64,000 bases of DNA from CAVPGP01 sp963704025 (GTDB taxonomy: Bacteria; Actinomycetota; Thermoleophilia; Gaiellales; Gaiellaceae), in assembly GCA_963704025.1 (NCBI GenBank), contig CAVPGP010000002.1, forward strand, positions 496,001-560,000, read 5' to 3'. Under the pieces are notes generated by a model that worked only from the letters and a program-made list of their open reading frames with translations, did no database searches and was not told the origin of the DNA. Within the stretch, counting starts at the first letter, position 1. Each line of letters begins with the position of its first letter. Position numbers and translations under genes: made by a program. Below, piece by piece: positions 17,495-25,923 of this stretch.

Positions 17495-17536
17495 CCACTT
17501 CGCCCCACAGTAGACCACTTTCCCCCACTTGTCCAC
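17495..17536 (-). promoter_or_regulatory. MraZ operator: five GTGG boxes, four at exact 10-bp spacing
   Basis: On the minus strand the sequence just upstream of the mraZ ATG contains GTGG at 17498-17495, 17508-17505, 17518-17515, 17528-17525 and 17536-17533. The first four are exactly 10 bases apart, one helical turn, and the fifth is 8 bases further. Known MraZ sites are GTGG/TGGG-type direct repeats with 10-bp periodicity upstream of mraZ, so the assignment is strong. The boxes reach within 4 bases of the start codon, so binding would cover the ribosome site and probably the promoter. Confidence 0.85.
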
Positions 17537-17652
17537 CCTTGAAACGTCATTTCTCTCGACCCCGACGCGTGCGATGCGCGGCGCCGGACCGACCGGCAGC
17601 TACCGGGCGGACGCCGCGGCAGACGCGCGTCCGCGGCGCCGCGGACGCAGGA

Positions 17653-18285
17653 TCAGGCGGACTCGGCGGCGGTGGCCGGAGCCAACTTGTCGCCACGCGC
17701 CCGCAGCACGCCGACGATGGCGATCACCAGATAGCCGAACGCCGCCACACGCGGGGCCACGATCGCGAGCACGATGACGCCGGCGTAGAAGCCGATGCTC
17801 GGCGTCGTAGCCACCAGGATCGCATTCACCTCTTCGTCGCTCACCTCGGGCCTGAGCAGGGAGCGGTCGCGCGCGACCACGCCCCAGAGGGAGCTGAGCA
17901 CCAGCGAGATGGCGAGCAGCGAGGCGCCGTAGAAGATGACCGCGGCGCGCTCGGCGTCCGGCTCCCGAATCGCCTCGGCCACGAGCCTCGTCGGGTACGG
18001 CAGAAACGAGACCGCCATCAGCAGCAGCAGGTTGAGCCGCATGACCTGGTCGTTCGCGTACTGCAGGCGGCGAAAGATGCCATGGTGGGCGAGCCAGATC
18101 CCGCCGATGGTGAGGAAGCTCGTCGCGTAGCCGAGATACGCGGGCCATTCATGGACGATGCCGCTCCACAGGTCGTCGAATGCGGTCGGAGGAACGCGGA
18201 TGTCCAGCACGAGGAGCGTGATCGCGATCGCGAAGACGCCGTCGCTGAACGCCTCGGTCCGCCCCGTCTCCCATCGGTTGCCCAC
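17653..18285 (-). CDS. TMEM175-family potassium channel-like protein (DUF1211)
   Basis: This is a 210-residue six-helix membrane protein. Its first helix carries the family signature RTEAFSDGVFAIAITLLVLD; the R-x3-FSD core lies at about residues 8-14. Bacterial TMEM175 proteins form tetrameric, weakly K+-selective leak channels. The GTG at 18285 places the signature at the N terminus as expected. It stands alone between mraZ (116 bases, no other gene seen) and a divergent gene. No ribosome site is evident. Confidence 0.88.
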   Translation of the reverse strand: MGNRWETGRTEAFSDGVFAIAITLLVLDIRVPPTAFDDLWSGIVHEWPAYLGYATSFLTIGGIWLAHHGIFRRLQYANDQVMRLNLLLLMAVSFLPYPTRLVAEAIREPDAERAAVIFYGASLLAISLVLSSLWGVVARDRSLLRPEVSDEEVNAILVATTPSIGFYAGVIVLAIVAPRVAAFGYLVIAIVGVLRARGDKLAPATAAESA

Positions 18286-18378
18286 GGCAGCCGGTTCGAC
18301 GCGGGCGCGACCGCTCCTGTCGTCCCGGCAACCGGCGATCCGCCTAACAAGCGCGCCCGGCCGGCGTCCGTAGGCGTC

Positions 18379-19413
18379 ATGGAGACGGTGCCGTTCGACT
18401 CCCGGCGCTGGAGCTGGGGGGACGCGGAGCCGACGCCGACCGAGCACCTCGGACGGCAGTGCGTCCGCCTGGCCGACACCACGGCGATCCTGCAGGACGT
18501 CGAGCTCGCCGACGGAGCGATCGAGCTCGACCTCGCGGTCGGGTCGGAGCGCGGCTTCCCCGGCGTCGTCTGGCGCGTACACGACACGGAGAACTTCGAG
18601 TCCTTCTACGTGCGGCCCCATCAGGTCGGGAATCCCGACGCCGTCCAGTACACGCCGGTGTTCAACGGAATCTCCGCGTGGCAGCTCTACCACGGGACGG
18701 GTTTCTGGGCGCCGATCGAGTTCCCGATCGACGACTGGTTTACCGTTCGCGTCGTCTTCTCCGGCGCGCGGGGCGAGGTCTACGTGGGCGACTCGGACGA
18801 GCCGTCGCTCGAGATCCCGGAGCTCAAGCTGCCGGCCGAGCCGGGCCGCGTCGGGATCCAGGTCGGCGGGCCCGACCTCCACGTCTCGCGGTTCGCCCAC
18901 GGCCGCAGTGCCACGTTCACGAGACCTGCGCCGCCGCTGCGCCCGCCGATCGACGGCGCCGTGCCGGCCTGGTGGATCTCGGACGCGCTCCCCGAGGCGG
19001 AGACGGGCGCTCCCGTCCTCGACCCGGGCCGACTCGAAGAGAGGACGTGGACGCAGCTGCGGAGTGAGCCGTCGGGGCTCGTCGACCTGGCCCGGGTGAA
19101 CGGCATCCACGGCGATCGAAACACGACGTTCGCGCGGGCGGTCGTCCACTCGGCCCGGGCCCAGACGAAACGGCTCGAGCTCGGCTTCAGCGACCGCGCC
19201 GTCGTCTACCTGAACGGCCGTGCGCTCTACTCCGGCGACGACACCTACCGGTCGCGCGACTACCGCTTCCTCGGCAGCATCGGCTACTACGACACGCTCT
19301 ACCTGCCGCTGGGAGAAGGGGAGAACGAGCTGGTGGTCGCCGTCTCCGAGGACTTCGGCGGCTGGGGCGTCCAGGCGCGATTCCCGGATCTCGACGGCCT
19401 TGCCTTCGACTAA
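18379..19413 (+). CDS. Predicted sugar-binding/jelly-roll protein of unknown function
   Basis: This is a 344-residue soluble protein with no signal peptide. The N-terminal half (about 20-190) resembles LamG/DUF1080-type concanavalin folds: GFPGVVWRVHDTENFESFY, a WQLYHGTGFWAPIEFP segment, FTVRVVFSGARGEVYVGD and a closing RVGIQVGG. The C-terminal third (about 240-344) looks like a galactose-binding-like module: AVVYLNGRALYSGDDTYRSRDYRF and ENELVVAVSEDFGGWG. Relatives with these folds bind or cleave glycans, but no catalytic residues could be identified. The ATG at 18379 follows GTAGGCGTC with no ribosome site. A cytoplasmic or periplasm-like location is undecided. Confidence 0.7.
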   Translation: METVPFDSRRWSWGDAEPTPTEHLGRQCVRLADTTAILQDVELADGAIELDLAVGSERGFPGVVWRVHDTENFESFYVRPHQVGNPDAVQYTPVFNGISAWQLYHGTGFWAPIEFPIDDWFTVRVVFSGARGEVYVGDSDEPSLEIPELKLPAEPGRVGIQVGGPDLHVSRFAHGRSATFTRPAPPLRPPIDGAVPAWWISDALPEAETGAPVLDPGRLEERTWTQLRSEPSGLVDLARVNGIHGDRNTTFARAVVHSARAQTKRLELGFSDRAVVYLNGRALYSGDDTYRSRDYRFLGSIGYYDTLYLPLGEGENELVVAVSEDFGGWGVQARFPDLDGLAFD

Positions 19414-19427
19414 GCGCGATGCCGGAG

Positions 19428-20255
19428 CTACTGCGTCGTCGGCGGCGGCGCGGGCGGCGGGCGGAGCACAGCCTGCACCTGCTCCACGTGCTGGCGGATG
19501 ACCGCCGTCGAGTAGCCGAGCTGGTCTCCGCTCGGAGGCGGCGAAGACAGTCGCAGCGTCCGGTCGCTCTCGAGCGCCCCCGCCAGGGCTTCGAGGCTCG
19601 CCCGCAGGCAGCCGACCTCGGAGCGCGCCGGCTCGTCGTTCGTTCGTGCCTCGAGCGACCGCGCTTCCGTTGCGAGCGCCTCGATCTGGCCCGTGACGAC
19701 CGAGCCGCGGGCGAGCACGGCGTCGAGGGCGAGAAAGCAGCGACTCCGGAAGTCCTCGACGCTCGCGAGGGAGGCGGCGTCTGCGGCCTTGTGCCGCCGC
19801 GAGATCACGACCCCGATCACGACCGCGAGCAGGAGCGCCGCGCCGAGGACGATCCAGCCCCAGGGCCCGTCGCTCGAGGATTCGCCGCCGGAGGTCGTGG
19901 TGGGAGTCACCTGGATGATCGTCGTGTGCGACTCGGTCTCGGTCTGCGTTTCGGTCTCGGTCTGCGTTTCGGTCTCGGTCTGGGTGACGGTCTCGGTCGG
20001 CGTCGGCTCGGTGGCAGTCGGCTCGGTGGCAGTCGCCGTCGGCGCGGTAACGGTCGGCGTTGCTTCCGTTCGTGTCGTCTCCGTCCGGGTCGTCTCGGTC
20101 TGGGTGGGCGCCTCGATCCCGGTCGTCGCCGGCCTTGTGGCAGCGAGTCCCGTCGCACCCGTGAGCGCGCTGCCGTCGCCGGAGCCGCCGCAGCCCGCGA
20201 GCAGGCCGCACGCGACGAGGGCGAGCAGCGCGGGGAAGGTGCGGGACGGAGTCAT
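19428..20255 (-). CDS. Lipoprotein with Thr/Glu-rich repeat linker and one membrane helix
   Basis: This is a 275-residue protein with a lipobox-like signal peptide (LLALVACGLLAGCGG, Cys near residue 22). A low-complexity linker of threonine-rich pseudo-repeats (TETETQ, TRTETTRTEA; residues 45-125) follows. A membrane helix (about 133-152, WGWIVLGAALLLAVVIGVVIS) and a C-terminal helical domain with two cysteines (about 165-260) come last. In DNA the linker shows as near-perfect repeats of about 18 bases around 19930-20000. I do not recognise the C-terminal domain. The lipobox followed by an internal helix is odd; the first segment may instead be a cleavable signal. It stands alone. Confidence 0.7.
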   Translation of the reverse strand: MTPSRTFPALLALVACGLLAGCGGSGDGSALTGATGLAATRPATTGIEAPTQTETTRTETTRTEATPTVTAPTATATEPTATEPTPTETVTQTETETQTETETQTETESHTTIIQVTPTTTSGGESSSDGPWGWIVLGAALLLAVVIGVVISRRHKAADAASLASVEDFRSRCFLALDAVLARGSVVTGQIEALATEARSLEARTNDEPARSEVGCLRASLEALAGALESDRTLRLSSPPPSGDQLGYSTAVIRQHVEQVQAVLRPPPAPPPTTQ

Positions 20256-20324
20256 CGCGGCATCGGAGCAGCGTGCCCCGTCGGCCGCATCGTCCTGATC
20301 GGATGATCGGGCGGGTTGGAACCT

Positions 20325-21119
20325 TCAGCCGCCGAGCTGGGCCGCGTACGGCCCGCGTCCGGTCAGGACGGCGGCGCCGCACCCGGCCGCGAAGGCAAGC
20401 GCCTCGTCCTGGTCGTCGCCGCGGGCGAGTGCGAACGCGAGCGCGGCGCCGAACGAGTCGCCACAGCCGTACGTGTCCTCGATCGCACCGGGCAACGGCG
20501 CCGCCCGGTACGGGCCGCCGGGCTGGGCCCAGCCGCCCAAGGCGCCCGCGGTGGTGACGACGAGGCGGGGAACCGGATCGAGCTCCCCGGCCGTGTACCG
20601 CTCGCCGGCGTCGCCGCCGCTCCCGACCAGCAGGTCGAGCTGGACTCCGGCTGCGCGTAGGGTCTCCAGCTCGCGGGCGGTCGCCGCGAGAAACCGCGAG
20701 CCGTCGCGGGCCGCCCGGAGCGCCACGACGTCGCCGGAGACGAAGAACGTCGCCTCGGCCTGGATCGGGAGGTCGCCGTGCGGACGCAGCTTGTCGCCGA
20801 GGACGGTGATGGTCCGTTCCCCCACGCCGTCCAGGTACGTGAAGGCGCGGCGCGTCGGCTCCTCCCGCCACTGCACGTGGAGCGTCACGCCCTGCCGCTC
20901 GAGCTGCGCGGCCGATGCGCGACCCAGCTCGTCGTCTCCGAACGCGGTGTAGAGCTCGCAGCCGCCCGCGAGCTTCGCAAGCTGGACCGCAATGACGGCT
21001 CCACCGCCGGCCGCCTCGGCCCAGACCTCCTCCGCGTGGACGATCTGGCCGGGAGCGGGCACGCGCTCGACGCGCACGAACTCGACCCACTCCACGTGTC
21101 CGACGACCGCGGCCCGCAT
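20325..21119 (-). CDS. PfkB-family carbohydrate kinase
   Basis: This 264-residue ribokinase-fold enzyme phosphorylates a sugar or nucleoside with ATP. Both PfkB signatures are present: an N-terminal diglycine segment EAAGGGAVIAVQLAKL (about 34-50) and the C-terminal anion hole/base motif DTYGCGDSFGAALAFALARG (about 213-232), with the catalytic aspartate in GCGD. It is shorter than ribokinase (about 305) and lacks obvious substrate-defining residues, so the substrate is unknown. Its ATG shares one base with the stop of the upstream acetyltransferase gene (TGATG), so the two form an operon. Confidence 0.86.
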   Translation of the reverse strand: MRAAVVGHVEWVEFVRVERVPAPGQIVHAEEVWAEAAGGGAVIAVQLAKLAGGCELYTAFGDDELGRASAAQLERQGVTLHVQWREEPTRRAFTYLDGVGERTITVLGDKLRPHGDLPIQAEATFFVSGDVVALRAARDGSRFLAATARELETLRAAGVQLDLLVGSGGDAGERYTAGELDPVPRLVVTTAGALGGWAQPGGPYRAAPLPGAIEDTYGCGDSFGAALAFALARGDDQDEALAFAAGCGAAVLTGRGPYAAQLGG

Positions 21120-21583
21120 CAGACGTCTCCGCGGACCGCTGCGTAAAAATGGGCGTCCGCCACCCGGTCGCCGTAGACGACGAACGAGCGCATCAGCCCT
21201 TCATGCCGCAGACCGGCACGCTCGAGCACTCGCCGGGAGGCGACGTTCCAGGGCTCGACGGTCGCCTGCACGCGGACGTAGTCCTCGTCGTTCAGTGCTC
21301 GCCGCACGACGAGCGACGCGGCCGCCGTCGCGATGCCGCGCCGACGGAGCCGCTCGAGCACGAAGTAGCCGAGCTCACCGACACGCGGGTGACGCCCGGC
21401 GACGTCCACCCCGCCCGCGACCTCGCCGTCGGCGACGATCGCAAGACCGCCGCGCGCCGCCTTCCGCTCCAGCCACTCGCGGGGACCCTCGATGCGCTCG
21501 ATCTCGGCGACGTACGGGTCGCGCGCGGCCTCCTCGACGGCAGCCCGGTCGCCGGGCTCCCATGGGCGCAGGACGATCTTCAT
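21119..21583 (-). CDS. GNAT-family N-acetyltransferase (RimJ/RimL-like)
   Basis: This 154-residue acetyl-CoA-dependent transferase begins MKIVLRPWEPGDRAAVEEAA. The acetyl-CoA loop region is LGYFVLERLRRRGIATAAASL (R-R-G-I-A as the Q/R-x-x-G-x-G/A turn). It is followed by VEPWNVASRRVLERAGLRHEG, typical of RimJ/RimL-type enzymes that modify protein N termini or small amines. The substrate is unknown. It is the first gene of a two-gene operon with the PfkB kinase. The start at ATG 21583 fits the beta-1 strand. Confidence 0.85.
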   Translation of the reverse strand: MKIVLRPWEPGDRAAVEEAARDPYVAEIERIEGPREWLERKAARGGLAIVADGEVAGGVDVAGRHPRVGELGYFVLERLRRRGIATAAASLVVRRALNDEDYVRVQATVEPWNVASRRVLERAGLRHEGLMRSFVVYGDRVADAHFYAAVRGDV

Positions 21584-21616
21584 CTCACGATTCTGCGCGA
21601 ACGCGCGTTTCAACGG

Positions 21617-22084
21617 ATGATGGAGGCGATGGCCGTTCCGCCGTTCGAGCGCTTCTACGAGGAGCACCGAGACGTCGTCCTGCGGGTGCTCCGCCGGCTG
21701 CTGCCCCGCGACGCTGCGGAAGACGCGTTCCAGGAGACGTTCCTCCGCGCCCTCCATGCGTACGGGCGCCTCAGGCACACGGAGAACCTCCGCGCCTGGG
21801 TGCTGACGATCGCCAACCGCGTTGCCATCGACCACCACCGCCGGCCGCTCTGGCACGGCACCGAGGTTCCGGACGTGGAGTCTGCGGATGCGCCTCCGTC
21901 ATACCAGGAGCTGTCGCACCTCACGGACGGCTTGCCGCCGAAGGAGCGCGCGGCCGTCGTCCTCCGCTACGGGTACGACCTCCCCTACGAGACCATCGCC
22001 ACGGCGCTCGGATCATCGCCCGACGCCGCGCGCGCGGCCGCCTCGTCCGGCGTCCGCCGCCTGAGGAAGAAAGGAATCGCATGA
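21617..22084 (+). CDS. RNA polymerase sigma-70 family factor (ECF-like)
   Basis: This is a 155-residue sigma factor. Region 2 (about 9-72) contains FYEEHRDVVLRVLRRLL, the DAFQETFLRALHAY helix and NLRAWVLTIANRVAIDHHRR. Region 4 (about 98-153) is a helix-turn-helix with LPPKERAAVVLRYGYDLPYETIATAL and GVRRLRKKG. Two adjacent ATGs (21617, 21620) are possible starts. No anti-sigma gene is adjacent. Instead the stop overlaps the start of an alkyltransferase gene (ATGA), so it may control a DNA-alkylation response. That functional link is inference from coupling. Confidence 0.85.
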   Translation: MMEAMAVPPFERFYEEHRDVVLRVLRRLLPRDAAEDAFQETFLRALHAYGRLRHTENLRAWVLTIANRVAIDHHRRPLWHGTEVPDVESADAPPSYQELSHLTDGLPPKERAAVVLRYGYDLPYETIATALGSSPDAARAAASSGVRRLRKKGIA

Positions 22085-22626
22085 CCGTCTCCGCAGATCT
22101 CGACCACCGGTTCAGGGAGGCAGCCGACGCCGCGGGACTCCTCGACGTCGTCTACGACCTGACGGAGACGCCGATCGGCGAGCTGCTGCTGGCCTCGACC
22201 GAGCGCGGGCTCTGCGCGATCGAGTTCCGCCCGGACGTCGACGAGCTCGCCCGCACGTTCGGCCGCCGGGTGCTCCGCGTGCACGGCCGGCTCGACCCGG
22301 TGCGGCGGCAGCTGGACGAGTACTTCGAGCAGCGCCGCGAGCACTTCGACCTCGAGCTCGACCTGCACGCGACCGGCTTTCCGCGCCAGGTGCTCGACGA
22401 GCTCGCCCACGTGCCGTACGGCACGGTCTCCACCTACGGCGAGCTCGCTGCCAGGGTCGGCCGGCCGAAGGCCGCTCGCGCGGTCGGAGGCGTCATGAAC
22501 CGCAACCCGATTCCGATCGTGCTCCCATGCCACCGCATCGTCGGCTCGAACGGCTCGCTGACCGGCTACGGGGGCGGCCTCCACGTGAAGGAGGCGCTGC
22601 TGCGGCTGGAGGGCGCCCGGCTCTGA
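22081..22626 (+). CDS. ogt: Methylated-DNA--[protein]-cysteine S-methyltransferase
   Basis: This suicide enzyme moves O6-alkyl groups from guanine to its own cysteine. Length is 181. The C-terminal catalytic domain has VPYGTVSTYGELAARVGRPKAARAVGGVMNRNP followed by the PCHR active-site motif in IVLPCHRIV (Cys about 149) and a GYGGGLHVKEALL end. The N-terminal Methyltransf_1N-like domain covers about residues 20-95. Its ATG overlaps the upstream sigma-factor stop by 4 bases. There is no AdaA-type methyl-sensing domain, so any regulation would go through the sigma factor. Confidence 0.94.
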   Translation: MTVSADLDHRFREAADAAGLLDVVYDLTETPIGELLLASTERGLCAIEFRPDVDELARTFGRRVLRVHGRLDPVRRQLDEYFEQRREHFDLELDLHATGFPRQVLDELAHVPYGTVSTYGELAARVGRPKAARAVGGVMNRNPIPIVLPCHRIVGSNGSLTGYGGGLHVKEALLRLEGARL

Positions 22627-22645
22627 GCGAGCTCGGGCGGTGGCG

Positions 22646-23449
22646 TCAGCCGCCGGTCATCAGGCGCGCGATCACCCGGTCGCGCGCCCGCGTCGGGAGC
22701 CGCTGCAGCCTGGCGCGGATCTTCGCGTCCCGGCCGACGACGTACCGCGCCTTCGGCCGCGAGGCGGTCAGGGCGTGCTCGACGACCTTCGCGACCTCGT
22801 CCGGCTCGATCCCGTTCAAGCCGCGCCGCAGGGCGAGCCTGCGGAACCGCTCGATCGACTCGCCGTAGAGCTCGTCGACCGCGGCGGTGCTCAGCCGGCT
22901 CGCCCGCTCCGCTCCCTTCGTCCAGATCGGCGTCTTGATCGACCCAGGCTCGACGATCGAGACGCCGATCCCCCAGGGGCGGAGCTCCACGCGGAGCGAG
23001 TCGGCGATCGCCTCGAGCCCGAACTTCGACGCCGCATACGGCCCGAGGAACGGCAGCGCGCTCTTGCCGGCGATCGACCCCACGAAGACGACACGCCCGC
23101 TGCCACGCCGGAGCGCCGGCAACACGGCCTGGGTGACGGCGACCTGGCCGACGACGTTGACCTCGAGCTGGCGCCGCAGCTCGTCGACCGGGACGAACTC
23201 CAGCGGCGCCGAGAGGGCGACCCCGGCGTTGTTGACGAGCCCGGCGAGCTCCTCGCCCACGTCGAGCGCGGCGATCTGCTCCGGATCCGTGACGTCCAGG
23301 AAGACCGGCTCCACTCCCTGCGCGCGCAGGCGGACCGCGTCCTCCTCGCGCCGCACGCCGGCAAAGACGCGCAGCCCGCGGCGCGCAAGGCGCAGGGCGG
23401 TCGCCTCGCCGATCCCCGACGAGGCCCCGGTGACGAGCACGGCCGGCAC
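22646..23449 (-). CDS. Short-chain dehydrogenase/reductase
   Basis: This is a 267-residue classical SDR: NAD(P) loop VTGASSGIGEATALRLARRG (TGxxxGxG), VNNAGVALSAP, catalytic Ser in VGSIAGKSA, and Tyr/Lys in YAASKFGLEAIADSLR. A basic residue after the glycine loop (VRREED) suggests NADPH preference. It has an SDR extension with a C-terminal basic segment (about 215-267, ARLQRLPTRARDR). The substrate is unknown. The GTG at 23449 gives the usual N terminus. It is alone, convergent with the alkyltransferase gene. Confidence 0.9.
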   Translation of the reverse strand: MPAVLVTGASSGIGEATALRLARRGLRVFAGVRREEDAVRLRAQGVEPVFLDVTDPEQIAALDVGEELAGLVNNAGVALSAPLEFVPVDELRRQLEVNVVGQVAVTQAVLPALRRGSGRVVFVGSIAGKSALPFLGPYAASKFGLEAIADSLRVELRPWGIGVSIVEPGSIKTPIWTKGAERASRLSTAAVDELYGESIERFRRLALRRGLNGIEPDEVAKVVEHALTASRPKARYVVGRDAKIRARLQRLPTRARDRVIARLMTGG

Positions 23450-23509
23450 GTGCGGGTCCTACCAGTTCGAGAGGCTGTGCTGGAAACGGTGCCGGAATCG
23501 GAGCTCTCC

Positions 23510-24148
23510 CTAGCGAAGCGGCGGATCGAGCAACCGGTAGCCCACGCCCCACACGTTGACGACGAGCGCCACGTCGGGCCGCGCGCCGTCGGCCAGCTTC
23601 AGCCGGAGGCGGGAGGCGTGCGCGTCCAGCGTCCGGGTCCGGCCCTGCGAGCGGTAGCCCCACACGTCGCGCAGGAGCTCGGCTCTCGTCCAGACCCGGT
23701 ACGGCTCGACGGCCAGCGCCAGCAGCAGCTCGAACTCCTTCAGCGCCAGGTGCACCCGGCGCCCGCCGACGGCGACCGAGCGAGTGGCACGGTCGACGCG
23801 CAGCGGCCCCGCCTCGATCACCTGGGGCGGCGCGGGCCGCGTGCGTCGCAGCACGGCGCGGATACGCGCCAGCAGCTCGTCGTACGGGACCGGGCGGGGC
23901 ACCCAGTCGTCGCAGCCGTGCTGGAAGGCGCGTAGCCGGTCGACGGGATCCTCGTCGCCCCGGCCGAGCACGATCACCGGCACGTCCGGCGACCAGCGCT
24001 CGACGGCGCGCGGGTCGCCGGCCAGCACGAGGGCGGGCGGCGCGGGGCCCGGCGTCTCGACGATCTCGAAGCCGTCGAGCGCCAGATGACGGGCCAGGTA
24101 GCCGCGGAAACGCGGCTCGGGCTCCTCGATCAGCAGTGCGGCGGACAT
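23510..24148 (-). CDS. OmpR-type winged-helix regulator with degenerate receiver domain
   Basis: This is a 212-residue protein with the response-regulator layout. The receiver-like domain (about 1-112) begins LLIEEPEPRFRGY, lacks a clear phospho-acceptor aspartate, and has PRPVPYDELLARI where a conserved KPF-type lysine is expected. The winged-helix domain (about 120-208) is normal: LALKEFELLLALAVEP, WTRAELLRDVWGYRSQGRTRTLDAHASRLRLKL. It probably acts independently of phosphorylation. No histidine kinase is next to it. A TAGCGT box ends 7 bases before the ATG, suggesting a leaderless message. Confidence 0.85.
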   Translation of the reverse strand: MSAALLIEEPEPRFRGYLARHLALDGFEIVETPGPAPPALVLAGDPRAVERWSPDVPVIVLGRGDEDPVDRLRAFQHGCDDWVPRPVPYDELLARIRAVLRRTRPAPPQVIEAGPLRVDRATRSVAVGGRRVHLALKEFELLLALAVEPYRVWTRAELLRDVWGYRSQGRTRTLDAHASRLRLKLADGARPDVALVVNVWGVGYRLLDPPLR

Positions 24149-24217
24149 GCAGACGACGCTAGCGCGGCCTCGTCGCCGCCGACAGATGTCCTTTGCTTCG
24201 AAAGCGTGACGAAGCTT

Positions 24218-25885
24218 CTACAGCCGTCCGGACCGGACGACGCCGATCATCAGCCAGGCGCCGAGGATGCCCGAGAGGAGGAAGCCGAGCACCGAGACGA
24301 CATGCAGGCCGAAGACGTGTGGGCCGCCCTGGGCGAAGATCCCGATCAAGCTCGAGCCGATCAGCCCGCCGGTGACGACGAGCGCCACCGTGAGGCGGTT
24401 CATGGCGACGTTGAATCCCTGCATGAAGTCGTCCAGCCCCTTGTGGACAAAGCCGACCTCGATCTGGCCGTCGCGGACCTCCTCGAGGATGTCGTGCACC
24501 TGGTACGGCAGCTCGCGCCCGATCCGCACGAGCTCGACGGTCTCCTTGCGCGCCCGGTTGGCCACGCGACGCGGCGTGAAGCGGTCCACCATCAGGCTGC
24601 GGGCGAACGGCTTCGCAACCTCGAAGACGTTGAAGTCCGGGTAGAGGTCGACGGTGACGGACCCGAGCGTCGCGATCGCCTTGTCGAGCATCACGAAGCG
24701 CGTGGGCAGCCGGAGGTTCATCGAGTAGATGAGCGCGAACGCCTCCCGGATGACCTGCAGCGGGTCGATCTCGGAGAGGCTGACGCCGTAGTAGCGGTAG
24801 TAGAGCTCCCGCAGCTCGCGCGAGAACTCCTCCTCCCGCTCGCGGGGGTACTGGACGCCGAGCTCCGCCAGCCGCTTGGGCAGCGCGTCGACGTTCTCCG
24901 ACGCGGCGTCGATGAAGAGCCGCGTCATCTTGGACATGTCCTCGTCGGTCAGCTTGCCGACGAGCCCGAAGTCGACGAGCCCGATCCGCTCGCGGCCGAG
25001 CACGATGATGTTCGCCGGATGCGGGTCGCCGTGGAAGAAGCCGTGGCGGAAGATCATCGTCATCCACGCCTCGGTGATGAGGTACGCGAGCCGGCGGCGC
25101 TGCTCCAGCGTCCACTGGTCGAGCTCCAGGTCGGCGAGCTGGACGCCTTCCAGCCGCTCGAGGGTCAGCACGCGAGCGCGCGTGTAGCTCCAGTAGACCT
25201 TCGGCACGGCGACGTGCGGGTGCCCTGCGAAGTTCTTGTGAAACTGGTCGGCGTTGCGCGCCTCGAGCCGGTAGTCGAGCTCCTGCCGGATCGACCGCGC
25301 GAACTCGTCCACGATCTCGCGCGAGTCGATGAAATCCAGTGCGCGCACGCGCTCCTTCGCAAGGCGCGCCGCCTGGTAGAGGAGCGCGAGGTCGGCCTCG
25401 ATCTGCCGCGGCGCGTTCGGGCGCTGCACCTTCACGACGACCTTGCGACCGTTCGGGAGCACCGCACGGTGCACCTGGCCGATCGAGGCAGCCGCGAGCG
25501 GCTCCTGCTCGAACTCGAGGAAGAGCCGGTCGATCGAGAGGCCCAGATCTTCCTCGACCACCCGCTCGACGTCGGCATAGGGGAAGGGGCGGACGTCGTC
25601 CTGGAGGCCGCGGAGCTCGACGACGACGTCGGGCGGGACGATGTCCGGGCGGGTCGAGAGCAGCTGGCCGAACTTGACGAAGGTCGGCCCGAGCTCGTCC
25701 AGGAGCTCCCGCAGATGCCGCCCCCGCTCCGACCGGTTGCCGTTCTCGGAGGCGTCGATCGCCGTCCCGCCCGGCAACAGGTCGCGGAGTCCGCGGCTCT
25801 GGAAGAAATAGCCGAACCCGTGCTTCACCGCCACCTGAGCGATCTCCGAGAGGCGCCCGAGATTCTTCGTCGTCGTCCGCGCCAT
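24218..25885 (-). CDS. ABC1/UbiB-family atypical kinase
   Basis: This is a 555-residue protein of the UbiB/COQ8 family, membrane-linked ATPases or kinases supporting quinone synthesis and lipid handling. Hallmarks are the KxGQ region FVKFGQLLSTRPDIVP, the Ala-rich loop PLAAASIGQVHRA, VVVKVQRPN, catalytic FHGDPHPANIIV and metal-binding DFG in LVDFGLVGK. Two hydrophobic C-terminal helices (about 490-550) anchor it. I start at MARTTTKNLGRL (ATG 25885); an upstream frame is open but not conserved-looking. It is divergent from hemolysin III. Confidence 0.9.
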   Translation of the reverse strand: MARTTTKNLGRLSEIAQVAVKHGFGYFFQSRGLRDLLPGGTAIDASENGNRSERGRHLRELLDELGPTFVKFGQLLSTRPDIVPPDVVVELRGLQDDVRPFPYADVERVVEEDLGLSIDRLFLEFEQEPLAAASIGQVHRAVLPNGRKVVVKVQRPNAPRQIEADLALLYQAARLAKERVRALDFIDSREIVDEFARSIRQELDYRLEARNADQFHKNFAGHPHVAVPKVYWSYTRARVLTLERLEGVQLADLELDQWTLEQRRRLAYLITEAWMTMIFRHGFFHGDPHPANIIVLGRERIGLVDFGLVGKLTDEDMSKMTRLFIDAASENVDALPKRLAELGVQYPREREEEFSRELRELYYRYYGVSLSEIDPLQVIREAFALIYSMNLRLPTRFVMLDKAIATLGSVTVDLYPDFNVFEVAKPFARSLMVDRFTPRRVANRARKETVELVRIGRELPYQVHDILEEVRDGQIEVGFVHKGLDDFMQGFNVAMNRLTVALVVTGGLIGSSLIGIFAQGGPHVFGLHVVSVLGFLLSGILGAWLMIGVVRSGRL

Positions 25886-25923
25886 GAGCGTCAGTGTTGC
25901 ACGGAACCAGCTAAGTTCCTCGT

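Noticed and set aside
19930..20100. Repeated GTCTCGGTCTGCGTTTCG units considered as a CRISPR or satellite array
   Set aside because: The repeats are in frame and encode the Thr/Glu-rich linker of a lipoprotein. There are no spacers of constant length.
17653..21090. A minus-strand open frame of 1145 codons over several genes
   Set aside because: Only its last 210 codons (TMEM175-like) make a recognisable protein. The rest is antisense or out of frame to other supported genes.
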